The notes under the pieces: model-generated
Database searches by the model: none
The model's input: only the letters and a program-made list of their open reading frames with translations
What the model was told of the DNA's origin: nothing
Source: Mesorhizobium loti R88b
GTDB taxonomy: Bacteria > Pseudomonadota > Alphaproteobacteria > Rhizobiales > Rhizobiaceae
Direction: 5' to 3'
Assembly: GCF_013170845.1 (NCBI RefSeq)
Contig: NZ_CP033367.1
Coordinates: 186,001-250,000 of the forward strand
DNA: 64,000 bases
Shown: positions 1-8,844 of the stretch, piece by piece
Layout of the letters: every line of letters starts with the position of its first letter
How positions within the stretch are numbered: position 1 is the stretch's first letter
Program-made: the position numbers and the translations under genes

Positions 1-1233
1 CGAAAGTGCCGGATGGCCGCTGTAGTTGAAAACGGCGCCATAGGCCGGCAGCATCCAGTAGCTCTGCTCCTTGCCGTCGACCTTGATCGGCGTGCCCGGC
101 TCGCAATGTGGAAAGGCCGTGGTCATGGCAACCGGGCAGAGCAGTGCATCATGGCGGTCGAAAAAACTGTCCCAGATGAGAATGGATCTGTCGCGGCGGG
201 CCAGCGCCTCGAACCAGCGCGAGACTGACGTCGGCTGCTCCGGCGGTTTGGGCTGCGCCGCCTCCATCATCATACCGATCAGCGCGCCGCCTTGCGCGAG
301 ATCGTCGTGCAGATCGAGCTTCGGCAATTTCGCCTCCTCGACGACCGCACCAGCGCCTTGCAACTGCCTTGCGAGACTTTCGACCGCGGCGCTGATCTCG
401 CCGGCCACCGGGAAGCCGGGGAAGGACGGCGCGAAAGCGATGCGCAATGTCTTGAGATCGAGCTTCGGCATAGCCTCGACCTGTACTGGTGCGAGATCGG
501 TGTCGTGCCCGTCCGGCCCGGCGATGATTTGATAGATCAACGCCAGATCGTCCACGCTCCGCGCCAACGGCCCAAGGCAAGACATCAGCCGCACGCTGCG
601 CGCAGCACCGCCCGGGTTAGGGAAAGCACCGGCCAACGAAACACGGTTCTCCGTCGGCTTCAGGCCATAGACACCGCAGAAGGCGGCGGGCAGGCGGATC
701 GAATCCTGCATATCGGTGCCGACATCGAATGGTGTCATGCCAGTCGCCACCGCAGCTGCGGCGCCGCCACTGGAGCCGCCGGCGGTGCGCTCAAGGTTCC
801 ACGGATTGCCGGTGCGGCCGAACAACGGATTGTTCGATTGCCAGTCCGACAGCATGGTCGCGACATTGGTCTTGGCCATCAGCACGCCACCGGCCGCCTT
901 CAGCCTGACAACGACTGGACTGTCGTGGCTCGCGACATAGTCGGCGAAAGGTGGGAAGCCGACCGTGGTTTTCATACCAGATGTCTCGTGCATGTCCTTC
1001 AGCGTGAAAGGAACGCCATGCAGTGGCCCGGGCGCTTCGCCATGTGCCAGCGCCGCGTCTGCTTGCCTGGCGCGTTCGTGCGCGCCTTCGCGGTCGAACG
1101 AAATGACGGCGTTGATTGCCGCGTTGTGGCTGTCGATCTGCGCCAGATGGGCGTCGAGTGCTTCGACGGCGGAGATTTTGCGGTTGTGGATCGCGGCAGC
1201 AAGATCGACGGTCGAGGAGAAGACGGGATTCAT
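1..1233 (-). CDS. Amidase signature family protein (3' end cut by window)
   Basis: Amidase-signature hydrolase that cleaves an amide bond; the substrate cannot be read from sequence. About 411 residues are visible from an ATG at 1233, and the C-terminus runs off the left edge. The diagnostic Gly/Ser-rich stretch RTAGGSSGGAAAAVATG is present about 150 residues in, holding the cis-Ser and nucleophile Ser, and the catalytic Lys lies upstream in GVPFTLKD. These are the Ser-cisSer-Lys elements of the GatA/fatty-acid-amide-hydrolase fold. Full-length members have about 450-490 residues, so roughly 50-80 are missing. It is unlikely to be the tRNA amidotransferase GatA, because no gatC or gatB adjoins it. 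Confidence 0.85.
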   Translation of the reverse strand, partial: MNPVFSSTVDLAAAIHNRKISAVEALDAHLAQIDSHNAAINAVISFDREGAHERARQADAALAHGEAPGPLHGVPFTLKDMHETSGMKTTVGFPPFADYVASHDSPVVVRLKAAGGVLMAKTNVATMLSDWQSNNPLFGRTGNPWNLERTAGGSSGGAAAAVATGMTPFDVGTDMQDSIRLPAAFCGVYGLKPTENRVSLAGAFPNPGGAARSVRLMSCLGPLARSVDDLALIYQIIAGPDGHDTDLAPVQVEAMPKLDLKTLRIAFAPSFPGFPVAGEISAAVESLARQLQGAGAVVEEAKLPKLDLHDDLAQGGALIGMMMEAAQPKPPEQPTSVSRWFEALARRDRSILIWDSFFDRHDALLCPVAMTTAFPHCEPGTPIKVDGKEQSYWMLPAYGAVFNYSGHPALS

Positions 1234-1410
1234 GATCAAGGCTCCTGCTTGGCCGCACTTGCCTGGAAAATGGCGAGCAGCGGTGCGACTTCAAGCGGAG
1301 TTGAGCATTCGGAGCCCTGGTAGTGTTTGATCGAAATTGCGCCGAGGCCAATTGAGGTCGGTGCTCTACGGCGCCCCCCTGTCCGCGACGCTACCAGTTG
1401 GCCAAGAAAC

Positions 1411-2208
1411 CTACCCGACCAGCGCCAGCTTCGCCGCGGCCGGAGCAAACGGGCGAATGCTGATCCCATCCCTGGTCATGGTGACGAAGCTCGCCGGCGG
1501 GATCGCCTGCCAATCGCCGCCCTCGCGATCGAACGGCTCGGAGACGATGCAGCGGCCGCCCTTGCGCAGGATGGAGGTGTAGAGTGTCGGCGCATGCGCA
1601 TCGGTGGCGTAGCGCACCGCATGCAGCGCCTGCCCGTCGGAGAAGGCAGCGGTGAGTTTCAGCGCCGGTTCGAGGCCGGCGCGGCGCGAGGCTTCGATGA
1701 CGCGGCTGGTGGCGCGCGACACAGCGCCTTGCGGATCACCGGCCAACCCTTCGTCGATCATCAGCAGAAAAAAGAGTTCGGAATCGGTGGTGCCTTCGCG
1801 CTGGTCGAAGACGGCGTCGGACAATGAATTCTCCAGGGCACGGCGGATTTTTTCGAAGCCGCCGATCTGGCCGTTGTGCATGAACGACCAGCGGCCCGAG
1901 ATGAAGGGATGGCAGTTCATGCGGCTGGTGGCGCCGCCGGTCGAGGCCCGCACATGGGCGAGGAACAGGCCGGATTTGATCTGCCGGCACAGGCTCTTCA
2001 GATTGGGATCGGACCAGGCGGGCAGGATGTCGCGATAGAGACCAGGCTCGGGCCGGTCGCCATACCAGGCAAGGCCGAAACCGTCGCCATTGGTGGGTGA
2101 TTTCGCTTCCTGGGCGCAATGGCTCTGCGCGATCAACGAGTGACAGGGCGCCGTCAGAATGTCTTCGAGAAAGACCGCTTCACCGAGATAGGCCGCCCAC
2201 CGGCACAT
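1411..2208 (-). CDS. Class II glutamine amidotransferase (YafJ-like)
   Basis: Predicted Ntn-type glutamine amidotransferase of 265 residues. The start is Met-Cys-Arg-Trp, so removal of Met exposes Cys2 as the N-terminal nucleophile that hydrolyses glutamine; this fixes the start at 2208. Further family features are the AHVRASTGG segment and FMHNGQIGGF, which contribute to glutamine binding and the oxyanion hole. The protein is a stand-alone glutaminase domain with no synthetase domain, as in YafJ or EgtC. No ergothioneine genes lie nearby, so EgtC is not supported. The acceptor of the ammonia or glutamyl group is unknown. The gene is on its own transcript or follows the DUF6356 gene by 15 bp. 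Confidence 0.85.
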   Translation of the reverse strand: MCRWAAYLGEAVFLEDILTAPCHSLIAQSHCAQEAKSPTNGDGFGLAWYGDRPEPGLYRDILPAWSDPNLKSLCRQIKSGLFLAHVRASTGGATSRMNCHPFISGRWSFMHNGQIGGFEKIRRALENSLSDAVFDQREGTTDSELFFLLMIDEGLAGDPQGAVSRATSRVIEASRRAGLEPALKLTAAFSDGQALHAVRYATDAHAPTLYTSILRKGGRCIVSEPFDREGGDWQAIPPASFVTMTRDGISIRPFAPAAAKLALVG

Positions 2209-2223
2209 CGCTTCTGTCGTCCT

Positions 2224-2472
2224 TTAAGCGCGATCCAGAAGAGCCGCAGGCTCCTTGGTCGCGTGTGTGCCTCTGTTGTGCGTCCGCTCGTAAAGCTCGC
2301 GAACGATTCGGCTGGCGGTAGTCTCAAACAGAAATGGCAAGAAAGCATGAACGAGCGCGGCACCCGCCGCCATCAGCAACCGCGACGAGAACCAGGCGGC
2401 AAAGGCCATATGGCCGAAATAGGTTTCGCCGACCTTGGCCGGATGAGAGGTGAAAATCCTTGCGACCGACAT
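2224..2472 (-). CDS. DUF6356 family small protein
   Basis: Small protein of 82 residues with no known function. It begins SVARIFTSHPAKVGETYFGH, carries one hydrophobic, Ala-rich segment in the middle (around AAWFSSRLLMAAGAALVHAF) and ends in a charged tail. This layout fits a short alphaproteobacterial family annotated as DUF6356, sometimes labelled a capsule-biosynthesis protein without experimental support. I chose the ATG at 2472 because a GAAGGGGA ribosome site lies just upstream; the frame stays open to 2586 but the extra residues look non-native. It reads away from the Lrp gene, so the two share a short divergent promoter region, and it runs into the amidotransferase gene. Confidence 0.7.
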   Translation of the reverse strand: MSVARIFTSHPAKVGETYFGHMAFAAWFSSRLLMAAGAALVHAFLPFLFETTASRIVRELYERTHNRGTHATKEPAALLDRA

Positions 2473-2586
2473 GCTGGTCCCCTTCAGCGCTTGACGTTCC
2501 TGATGTGAGTATCCTGACACGCTTCGCCGGTTCATCGGTCTCAAAATATCCTTGTATTCTGCCATTTCATGGGACAGACATCCCAC

Positions 2587-3057
2587 ATGGCGCTGGAAAT
2601 CGACGAAATAGACCGAAAATTACTCACCGAATTGCAACGGGACGGCACTTTGTCGGTCGACCAGCTGTCGGAGCGGGTGGCCTTGTCGCGCAATGCCTGC
2701 TGGCGGCGGGTCAAGCGGCTGGAGGAAGACGGCGTCATCACCGGCCGGGTGGCGCTGGTCGATGCCGAAAAGCTCGGGCTCGGGCTTTCGGTGTTCATCC
2801 TGATCCGCACGTCGAACCATGATCCGGACTGGCTGCAGAAATTCCGGGCCGCAGTGACGAGCTTTCCCGAGATCACCGGCGTCTACCGCATGTCGGGCGA
2901 CCTCGACTATGTCTTGCGCGCCCGCGTCGCAGACGTGAAGGCCTACGACCGGCTCTACCAAAGGCTGATCGCCAAGGTGGCGCTGTCCGATGTGTCCGCC
3001 TCCTTCGTGATGGAGGAAATCAAGGAGACGACGGTGGTTCCGATGGTCAGGTCATAG
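2587..3057 (+). CDS. Lrp/AsnC family transcriptional regulator
   Basis: Regulator of 156 residues with the two-part Lrp layout. Residues 1-60 form the winged HTH (DEIDRKLLTELQRDG, then LSERVALSRNACWRRVKRLE), and residues 65-150 form the RAM/AsnC effector-binding and oligomerisation domain, with the family segment VYRMSGDLDYVLRARV. These proteins bind DNA as dimers to hexadecamers and usually sense an amino acid. The effector is unknown here. The ATG at 2587 gives the usual family length and has a GGGACAG element about 9 bases upstream; an in-frame ATG at 2569 would add six residues. It is divergent from the DUF6356 gene. Neighbouring genes do not reveal the regulon. Confidence 0.88.
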   Translation: MALEIDEIDRKLLTELQRDGTLSVDQLSERVALSRNACWRRVKRLEEDGVITGRVALVDAEKLGLGLSVFILIRTSNHDPDWLQKFRAAVTSFPEITGVYRMSGDLDYVLRARVADVKAYDRLYQRLIAKVALSDVSASFVMEEIKETTVVPMVRS

Positions 3058-3135
3058 TGATGCCCGAAAGAAAGCCGTTGATAGGCTTGCGGGCGAATTG
3101 ACCGAATCGGCAATCGCGCCGATAGGATCGATTTT

Positions 3136-3621
3136 ATGCGCGCAGCCCTCCAAAACTCCTCCGTCATCGGCCCGACTGTCGGCTTCGTCAGATTGCCGCA
3201 CGCTGAAGGGCTTCCCCTCCCCGCCTATGAAAGCACCGGCGCCGCCGGCATGGATTTGCGCGCCGCGGTCCCGGACGACCGGCCGCTGCTGATCCTGCCT
3301 GGCAAACGCGCGCTTGTACCGACCGGGCTGATCCTGGAAATCCCGGAAGGCATGGAAGGTCAGGTGCGGCCGCGCTCCGGCCTTGCTTTCAAGCATGGCC
3401 TTACCGTCCTCAACTCACCGGGAACGGTCGACAGCGACTATCGCGGCGAGGTCAAGGTGCTCTTGGTCAATCTCGGCGACGAGGATTTTGCGGTGACGCG
3501 CGGCATGCGCATCGCGCAGATCGTTTTCGCAGCGGTGACGCAAGCGGCGGTGGAAGAGCGCTCGCTCGCCGGCGGCACTGCGCGTGGCTCAGGCGGGTTC
3601 GGATCGACCGGCACCGCCTGA
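3136..3621 (+). CDS. dut: Deoxyuridine 5'-triphosphate nucleotidohydrolase (dUTPase)
   Basis: Trimeric dUTPase of 161 residues, hydrolysing dUTP to dUMP and pyrophosphate, which keeps uracil out of DNA and supplies dUMP for thymidylate. All five family motifs are visible: AGMDLRA (1), [10 protein letters not shown] (2), [11 protein letters not shown] (3, with the catalytic Asp), [10 protein letters not shown] (4) and the Gly-rich C-terminal arm [10 protein letters not shown] (5). The length is standard. The stop overlaps the start of the following HAD gene by one base, so the two are probably translationally coupled. Confidence 0.96.
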   Translation: MRAALQNSSVIGPTVGFVRLPHAEGLPLPAYESTGAAGMDLRAAVPDDRPLLILPGKRALVPTGLILEIPEGMEGQVRPRSGLAFKHGLTVLNSPGTVDSDYRGEVKVLLVNLGDEDFAVTRGMRIAQIVFAAVTQAAVEERSLAGGTARGSGGFGSTGTA

Positions 3622-4280
3622 TGCAGGTTCCAAAGTTAGTCATCTTCGACTGCGACGGCATTCTCGTCGACACGGAGAACCTCGCCAACCGGCGCCTCGC
3701 CGAATGGCTGAGCGCTGCCGGCTATGCGACCAGCTTCGAATATTGCCGCAAGAATTTCTCCGGCCGCAGCATGCTTTCGGTGCAGAAGGAGATCGAGGCG
3801 CAGACCGAGGTGCGGCTCGGCGCCGATTTCGTCGATCGCTGGAACGCCGGCCTGCCGGATCTGTTTGCGCATGGGGTCGAGGCGATCCCCTATGTCCGCG
3901 AGTTCATTGAGGCGGTCCGCGCGGCCGGCATCCCCTATTGTGTCGCCACTTCGGCCAGGGTGTCGAAGATGCACATCACACTTGGCCAGACCGGCCTCTT
4001 GCCGCTGTTCGAACACGCGATGTTTTCGGCGACCATGGTCGGGCGCGGCAAACCATTCCCCGACCTGTTCCTGCATGCGGCCAAGACCATGGGTTTTTCG
4101 CCCACGGACTGTATTGTCATCGAGGACAGCGTTGCCGGCACGCAAGCGGGAATAGCGGCCGGCATGCGGGTGTTTTCCTATCATGGCGACCCCTATTCCG
4201 ACCGCGATGGCCTGATTGAGGCTGGCGGCATCCTGTTCGACGACATGCGCGAACTGGCCGGGCTGGTGCCGATCCACTAA
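3621..4280 (+). CDS. HAD-superfamily hydrolase (beta-phosphoglucomutase/phosphatase-like)
   Basis: Cytoplasmic HAD subfamily IA protein of 219 residues. Motif I is FDCDGILVDTEN with Asp9 as the nucleophile and Asp11 as the acid/base; motif II is the Thr/Ser in VATSARVSK; motif III is the Lys in GRGKPFPD; motif IV is VIEDSVAGTQAG. The cap inserted between motifs I and II is alpha-helical, as in phosphatases of the YniC/PGM type. Substrate cannot be assigned. The ATG shares a base with the dut stop codon (TGATG), so a role in nucleotide or sugar-phosphate clean-up is possible but unproven. Confidence 0.88.
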   Translation: MQVPKLVIFDCDGILVDTENLANRRLAEWLSAAGYATSFEYCRKNFSGRSMLSVQKEIEAQTEVRLGADFVDRWNAGLPDLFAHGVEAIPYVREFIEAVRAAGIPYCVATSARVSKMHITLGQTGLLPLFEHAMFSATMVGRGKPFPDLFLHAAKTMGFSPTDCIVIEDSVAGTQAGIAAGMRVFSYHGDPYSDRDGLIEAGGILFDDMRELAGLVPIH

Positions 4281-4351
4281 CCGGCCCGTTGGCCGGCTGG
4301 ACGCCTTGGGAAGCTGTGCTACTTTCCGGCGCCGCCAGCTCGAGCCGCCTC

Positions 4352-5206
4352 ATGCCAACGACCCTTTCCCGCTTCATCCTCGCCTTGATGCTGCTGCCGT
4401 TCCTGGCGATAGCGGCCGGCGCACAAGCCTTGAGTCTTCCCGAACTCGGCAACACGCTGCCAGGCCGTACCGACGTGACCTATCTCGACCTGGCCAAGAT
4501 GGTCATCCCCGATCTCACGGCCGACAAGGGTGGCGCCTATCAGGGTGGGTTGCCGATCGAAATGCGCCATATCGAAGGCGCCGATAGCGGTGGCTCCCCA
4601 CCCGAAGCATCGAACCTCTCGAACGCCGAGGTGCTCGCCATCAAGTCCGGCGGCAAGGACCGACTGGCAGTCCTTTTCGACCTCGGCGACTCTCCCGACA
4701 GCGCCGAGGGTTATGCGGTGCTGGCGCTCTACGACGTCACGGCCAAGCCGAAGCTGCTCGATGCGGCCAATGTCGCGGTAGATCGCAGCACCTATTTCCA
4801 GAAACCGGGCAAACTCGCCATCAGCGCCAGCGATGACATCCTCACGATCGGGAGTTCGCATTCCAATTCCAACCAGAACTACATGATCGCGTCGCTGATC
4901 ATGGTTGCCAACGACAAGCTCAAGCTGATCGACATGATTTACATGCTCGATGAACACGTATGTGCCTTCAGCCGGACGCAGGACATTGCCTTCAGAGCCA
5001 TCGCAGAGGGCCGGCGCTATGCCGCGATCAAGGTGACGGTGACAGACGCCACGGGGCCGACCGGTGATAGCTGCGATGAGGCACCGCCAAAGGTGGCGTC
5101 TCACCAGATCTCCGTCACCTATCACTGGAACAAGAAACGATCGCGCTACATCAAGGATTCCAAAGCGTTCGAGCGTTTGTCAGCAGAGAACGCCAAACGC
5201 TTCTGA
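4352..5206 (+). CDS. Secreted hypothetical protein
   Basis: A 284-residue protein I do not recognise. From the ATG at 4352 it starts with a clear Sec signal peptide (TTLSRFILALMLLPFLAI, then Ala-x-Ala near residue 25), so the mature part is periplasmic. The remainder is mixed alpha/beta with no membrane segment. It resembles in style the secreted protein at 57491-58327 (signal peptide, a segment about device-like scalar quantities, two conserved Cys in the C-terminal half), but I see no direct homology. The frame stays open upstream to 4289; the internal ATG was chosen because it places the signal peptide at the N-terminus. Confidence 0.7.
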   Translation: MPTTLSRFILALMLLPFLAIAAGAQALSLPELGNTLPGRTDVTYLDLAKMVIPDLTADKGGAYQGGLPIEMRHIEGADSGGSPPEASNLSNAEVLAIKSGGKDRLAVLFDLGDSPDSAEGYAVLALYDVTAKPKLLDAANVAVDRSTYFQKPGKLAISASDDILTIGSSHSNSNQNYMIASLIMVANDKLKLIDMIYMLDEHVCAFSRTQDIAFRAIAEGRRYAAIKVTVTDATGPTGDSCDEAPPKVASHQISVTYHWNKKRSRYIKDSKAFERLSAENAKRF

Positions 5207-5286
5207 GCCAACGGCATTCGTTTGCTCGAGCAAGGCAGGCAAGCTAAAATTCGCGTCATCACGCCGCACATGATGGGGGAACTACC

Positions 5287-6090
5287 ATGGACAAGGGCAA
5301 GATCTTTCGCGACCTGCACGCCTCGACTTTCGTCATGCCCAATCCCTGGGATCCCGGCACGACCAAGCTGCTCGGCTCCTTCGGCTTCAAGGCGCTGGCA
5401 ACGACCAGCGCCGGCTTTGCATTTTCGCGCGGTCTGCCGGACGGCGCGGTGACCTTCGAGCAGATGATCCACCATTGCCGCGAGGTGACGGCGGCGACCA
5501 GCCTGCCGGTCTCGGCCGATCTCGAGAAAGGCAAGGGCGACAGCGCCGAGCAGGCCGCCGAAACCATCTTCGCGGCGGAAGCGGCCGGCCTTGCAGGCTG
5601 TTCGATCGAGGACCACACTGGCGATCCCGACAAGCCCATCTATGATTTTGCGCATGCGATCGAGCGCGTCGCCGCGGCCGTAGAGGCAGCACGCGCGCTG
5701 AAGCGCGATTTCGTGTTCACCGCGCGGGCCGAGAATTTTCTGTGGGGCAAGTCCGACCTCGACGACACCATCAAGCGGCTGCAGGCCTTCGAAAAGGCGG
5801 GCGCCGACGTGCTCTATGCGCCGGGCATCGGCGACGTCGAGATGATCCGCACGGTCTGCTCGGCGGTCAGCAAGCCGGTCAATGTCATGGCAAAACCAGG
5901 CTTCACCATCGCCGATCTCGCCATGGCCGGCGTCAAGCGCATTTCGCTCGGGCCGTGGCTGACCAATTTCGCCTATGGCATGCTGGAGACGGCGGCGCGC
6001 GAGATCCAGCAGGACGGCACGTTCGGCTTCACCCGCGCCGCCATGCCGTTCAGCAAGTTGCAGGCGCTGTACAGCAAGCCTGTATCATGA
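5287..6090 (+). CDS. Isocitrate lyase/PEP mutase family protein
   Basis: A 267-residue TIM-barrel enzyme of the isocitrate lyase/phosphoenolpyruvate mutase superfamily, which makes or breaks C-C or P-C bonds next to a carboxylate. Recognisable parts are the N-terminal NPWDPGTTK segment, the metal-binding region around SADLEKG, and SIEDHTGD, equivalent to the acidic metal ligands. The KKCGH-type loop of true isocitrate lyase is absent, so it is more likely an oxaloacetate decarboxylase, carboxyphosphonoenolpyruvate-mutase-like enzyme or 2-methylisocitrate-lyase relative. A GGGGGA ribosome site precedes the ATG. The stop overlaps the next ATG (ATGA), tying it to hydroxyproline dehydration. Confidence 0.85.
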   Translation: MDKGKIFRDLHASTFVMPNPWDPGTTKLLGSFGFKALATTSAGFAFSRGLPDGAVTFEQMIHHCREVTAATSLPVSADLEKGKGDSAEQAAETIFAAEAAGLAGCSIEDHTGDPDKPIYDFAHAIERVAAAVEAARALKRDFVFTARAENFLWGKSDLDDTIKRLQAFEKAGADVLYAPGIGDVEMIRTVCSAVSKPVNVMAKPGFTIADLAMAGVKRISLGPWLTNFAYGMLETAAREIQQDGTFGFTRAAMPFSKLQALYSKPVS

Positions 6091-7085
6091 CGCTGACCGT
6101 CGTCGACATGCATACGGGCGGCGAGCCGCTCAGGATCGTCACATCAGGCTATCCCGCCATCCCGAAGGGTACCATCCTGGAAAAGCGCGCCTATGTGCGC
6201 GACCATCTCGATCATCTCAGAAGAATCCTGATGTTCGAGCCGCGCGGCCATTACGACATGTACGGCGCCTTGCTGGTCGAGCCCGACTTGCCCGGCGCCG
6301 ACCTTGCCGTGCTGTTCATGCACAATGAGGGCTATTCGACCATGTGCGGCCACGCCATCGTCGCGCTCGGCCGCTATGCCATCGATGAAGGGCTGGTGGC
6401 GAAACAGGAACCTGTCACGATCGTCAACATCGAGGCGCCCTGCGGTCTCGTGGTCGCGTCGGTCGAGGTTAGGGACGGCAAGGCCGGTGCAGTGTCGTTC
6501 GAGAGCGTGCCGGCCTTCCTGTTTGCCCGTGACCAACAGATCGAGCTGACAGGGTATGGCAAGGTCGGCTTTGATGTCGCCTATGGCGGCGCCTTCTACG
6601 CGCTGGCCGATTGCCACCAGTTCGGCCTGGAATTCGGCCGCAGCCGCGTCCGCGATTTCGTCGATGCGGCGACGGCTTTGACCGACAGGCTGAAAACGGA
6701 TTTCCGCCTGTCGCATCCCGATCATGCCGATCTTGCCTTTCTCTACGGGACCATTTTGACCGACGGAAAGGATGCCTTTTGCGGCGAGGAGACCAAAAAC
6801 ATCTGCGTCTTCGCCGAAGCCGAGGTCGACCGCTCGCCGACCGGCTCCGGCGTCACCGCCCGGCTGGCGGCCATGCATGCCAAGGGCGAGATCGGCATCG
6901 GGCAGACGCGTACCTTCGAGAGCATCGCCGGCTCGCGCTTCTCCGGCGCGGTGGCGCGCGCGGCGCAGGCCGGTTCGCACGAGGCGATTATCGCCCGCGT
7001 CGGCGGCCGCGCCTATTATTCCGGGCGGACGGAATTCATCGTCGAAGCGGACGACGAGCTGGGGCGTGGCTTTCTGCTGCGCTGA
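6087..7085 (+). CDS. Proline racemase family protein, probably trans-3-hydroxy-L-proline dehydratase
   Basis: A 332-residue member of the proline racemase family, starting MTLTVVDMHTGGEPLR. The first catalytic site is intact, with Cys87 in TMCGHA. The second site reads DRSPTGSG, so Thr252 stands where racemases and 4-hydroxyproline epimerases carry the second Cys. In this family the Cys/Thr pair is the hallmark of trans-3-hydroxy-L-proline dehydratase, which forms pyrroline-2-carboxylate. I therefore favour dehydratase over racemase or epimerase; this is an inference from active-site residues. The ATG overlaps the stop of the PEP-mutase-like gene. No pyrroline-2-carboxylate reductase is visible nearby. 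Confidence 0.85.
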   Translation: MTLTVVDMHTGGEPLRIVTSGYPAIPKGTILEKRAYVRDHLDHLRRILMFEPRGHYDMYGALLVEPDLPGADLAVLFMHNEGYSTMCGHAIVALGRYAIDEGLVAKQEPVTIVNIEAPCGLVVASVEVRDGKAGAVSFESVPAFLFARDQQIELTGYGKVGFDVAYGGAFYALADCHQFGLEFGRSRVRDFVDAATALTDRLKTDFRLSHPDHADLAFLYGTILTDGKDAFCGEETKNICVFAEAEVDRSPTGSGVTARLAAMHAKGEIGIGQTRTFESIAGSRFSGAVARAAQAGSHEAIIARVGGRAYYSGRTEFIVEADDELGRGFLLR

Positions 7086-7092
7086 GCTGAGG

Positions 7093-7797
7093 TTAAGCCC
7101 GCGAAGGGCGCTCCCGCGCCGAGATCGCCTTGTGCAGATGCACCATCATCGCGGCGGCGAAGAGCGGCGTCACCAGATTGAGCAGCGGCACGGCGAGGAA
7201 GGCCGCGATGACCAGCCCGGCGAGAAACACCGTGCCGCCATACTGCCTGCGCAAGGCCCTGGCTTCTTCCTCGGAGCGAAAGCGCATCGCGGCGAATTCG
7301 AAGAATTCGCGCCCGAGCAGATAGCCATTAACGATGAAGAAGGCGGCGATGTTGACGCCCGGCACCAGCAGAAGCAGCAAAGCGACGATGTTGCCGAGAA
7401 TGACCACACCGAAGAATTTTATCGCCAGCACCAGCGAGCGCAGCGCCGGCATGGCGCGTCCGGCCGGGTCGCCGGGATAGTCGGTGCGCTCGACCACTTC
7501 GGCGACATCGTCGAGGAACAGGCCGGCGATCACGGCCGTCACCGGCGCGATGAGCAACGCCATGCCGAAGGCGAGCGCTATGGCCGCGATGATGCCACCG
7601 AGCCAGCCGGCCCAGGACGGCATGCCCGGCAACAATGCCTGGAGCCACGGCAGCGCCAGCCACTCGACCAGACTTGTCAGGCCGAACCACAAGGCGACGA
7701 GCGCCAGCACGGTCAGGCCAAGCGTCTTGATGAACACGGCACGAAACGGTGGCGAGAGCAGCTCGAGGGCCGCATTGCGGGCAGCGTCGAAAATCAC
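7093..7797 (-). CDS. EI24/CysZ-like membrane protein
   Basis: A 234-residue integral membrane protein annotated in relatives as sulfate transporter CysZ or EI24-domain protein. Several long hydrophobic stretches are evident (around AVFIKTLGLTVLALVALWF, GWLGGIIAAIALAFGMALL and ILGNIVALLLLLVPGVNIAA), with the family segment VNGYLLGREFFEFAAMRF between them. The start is a GTG at 7797. A role in sulfate uptake is known only for enterobacterial CysZ; no cysteine-synthesis genes are adjacent here, so the substrate is uncertain. It is convergent with the hydroxyproline dehydratase gene (7 bp between stops). Confidence 0.75.
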   Translation of the reverse strand: MIFDAARNAALELLSPPFRAVFIKTLGLTVLALVALWFGLTSLVEWLALPWLQALLPGMPSWAGWLGGIIAAIALAFGMALLIAPVTAVIAGLFLDDVAEVVERTDYPGDPAGRAMPALRSLVLAIKFFGVVILGNIVALLLLLVPGVNIAAFFIVNGYLLGREFFEFAAMRFRSEEEARALRRQYGGTVFLAGLVIAAFLAVPLLNLVTPLFAAAMMVHLHKAISARERPSRA

Positions 7798-7894
7798 GGT
7801 GCGTCACCCCCAGGTCAGCGCCGCCGGAGGCGGGATGCTCCCGAGATAGGCAGCGTAGGTCGTGAACACAAGCGCGTATCGTTCTCTGTTTGAC

Positions 7895-7940
7895 GCAATT
7901 CCGGACGGAAAAACCGCCTCACACTTTTTCCTGGAATTGC
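7895..7940. repeat. Dispersed 44-46 bp repeat, copy A
   Basis: A 46-bp element between the CysZ-like and EamA genes. It starts with GCAATTCC and ends with GGAATTGC, an 8-bp terminal inverted repeat, and has an inner GGAAAAACCGCC and CACTTTTTCC. The same core recurs at 9051-9094 in the same orientation and at 54198-54240 inverted. It lies just past the stop of the EamA gene, so a 3'-end hairpin role is possible. Confidence 0.75.
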
Positions 7941-7941
7941 T

Positions 7942-8844
7942 CTACCGCGCGAAAGCCGGCTTTCTAACAGGGATGGTCATGGCGGCGACGCCGACCACGA
8001 CAAAGGCCATACCCAGCCATACAGCTGGCCGGAGGCTTTCACCGAGAAAGATGGCTCCAATGCCGACACCGATCGGCACGCGCAGATAGGCCTGCGACGT
8101 CGTGCCGACAGAACCCAGCGTGTGGATGAGGCGGAAATAGATGACGAAGGCCAGCGCCGTTGAGAAGATCGACAGGCCGAGAAGGGCCAGGATCGATGCC
8201 ATGGACGGTGTGAGCGTCCAGGGTTGGTCGACGACCAGGCTGAGTGGGACCAGAATGACGGCACCGCATAGCATCGAGCCTGCGGCCGGCAGCATCGGAT
8301 CGAGGCCTTTGAAGCCACGACCGAAGATCGCGGCAGCGGCGTAACAGATCGTTGCCACGACGATGGCAATCTGCGCCCACAATTCGTGACCGAGACCACC
8401 CAGCGCCTCGGTGCCAACGATGAAACAGATGCCGGCAATGCCGGCGCCGACACCGATCAGCTTTCGCACCGTGACCGGCTCATGACGGGTGATGAGCGCG
8501 GTGAAGACGAAGGTGAAGATCGGCGAGGTGGAATTGAGGATGGTGGCGAGGCCGGCATCGACCGAGCGCTCGGCGGCCGCGATCAGCGTGAACGGGATGA
8601 CGCTGTTGAGGCAGGCCTGGAAGGCGAAGCGGCGCCAGGTGGCCGCATCGCGCGGCATGGAGAGCCCGCGCCAGCGGATGATGGCGAACAGGATGCCGCC
8701 AGCGATCAAGGTGCGGGCGGCGATGAAGGTGACCGGTGGGATTGTCTCGACGCCGATCTTGATGAAGGTGTAGGAAGCGCCCCACAGCACTGCCAGCACG
8801 CCGAGCAACGCCAGGTCCGTGGTCGTATCGTTTTTTGCCGACAT
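7942..8844 (-). CDS. EamA/DMT family transporter
   Basis: A 300-residue inner-membrane exporter of the drug/metabolite transporter superfamily, with about ten hydrophobic helices arranged as two EamA repeats. The first repeat has the typical ALLGVLAVLWGASYTFIKIG; the second ends in GESLRPAVWLGMAFVVVG. Members export metabolites such as amino acids, but the substrate cannot be read. The ATG at 8844 is preferred because GAAGG lies 7 bases upstream; an in-frame start at 8883 would add 13 unlikely residues. It is divergent from the PfkB kinase gene across 274 bp that also hold repeat copy B. Confidence 0.85.
   Translation of the reverse strand: MSAKNDTTTDLALLGVLAVLWGASYTFIKIGVETIPPVTFIAARTLIAGGILFAIIRWRGLSMPRDAATWRRFAFQACLNSVIPFTLIAAAERSVDAGLATILNSTSPIFTFVFTALITRHEPVTVRKLIGVGAGIAGICFIVGTEALGGLGHELWAQIAIVVATICYAAAAIFGRGFKGLDPMLPAAGSMLCGAVILVPLSLVVDQPWTLTPSMASILALLGLSIFSTALAFVIYFRLIHTLGSVGTTSQAYLRVPIGVGIGAIFLGESLRPAVWLGMAFVVVGVAAMTIPVRKPAFAR

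Noticed and set aside
1..1233. GatA subunit of the tRNA amidotransferase
   Set aside because: No gatC or gatB adjoins it and the gene stands alone, so a general amidase is the safer call.
5742..7085. A longer frame that would extend the hydroxyproline dehydratase N-terminus by about 115 residues
   Set aside because: The extension lies out of frame inside the PEP-mutase-like gene and looks non-native; the family N-terminus begins at the ATG at 6087.
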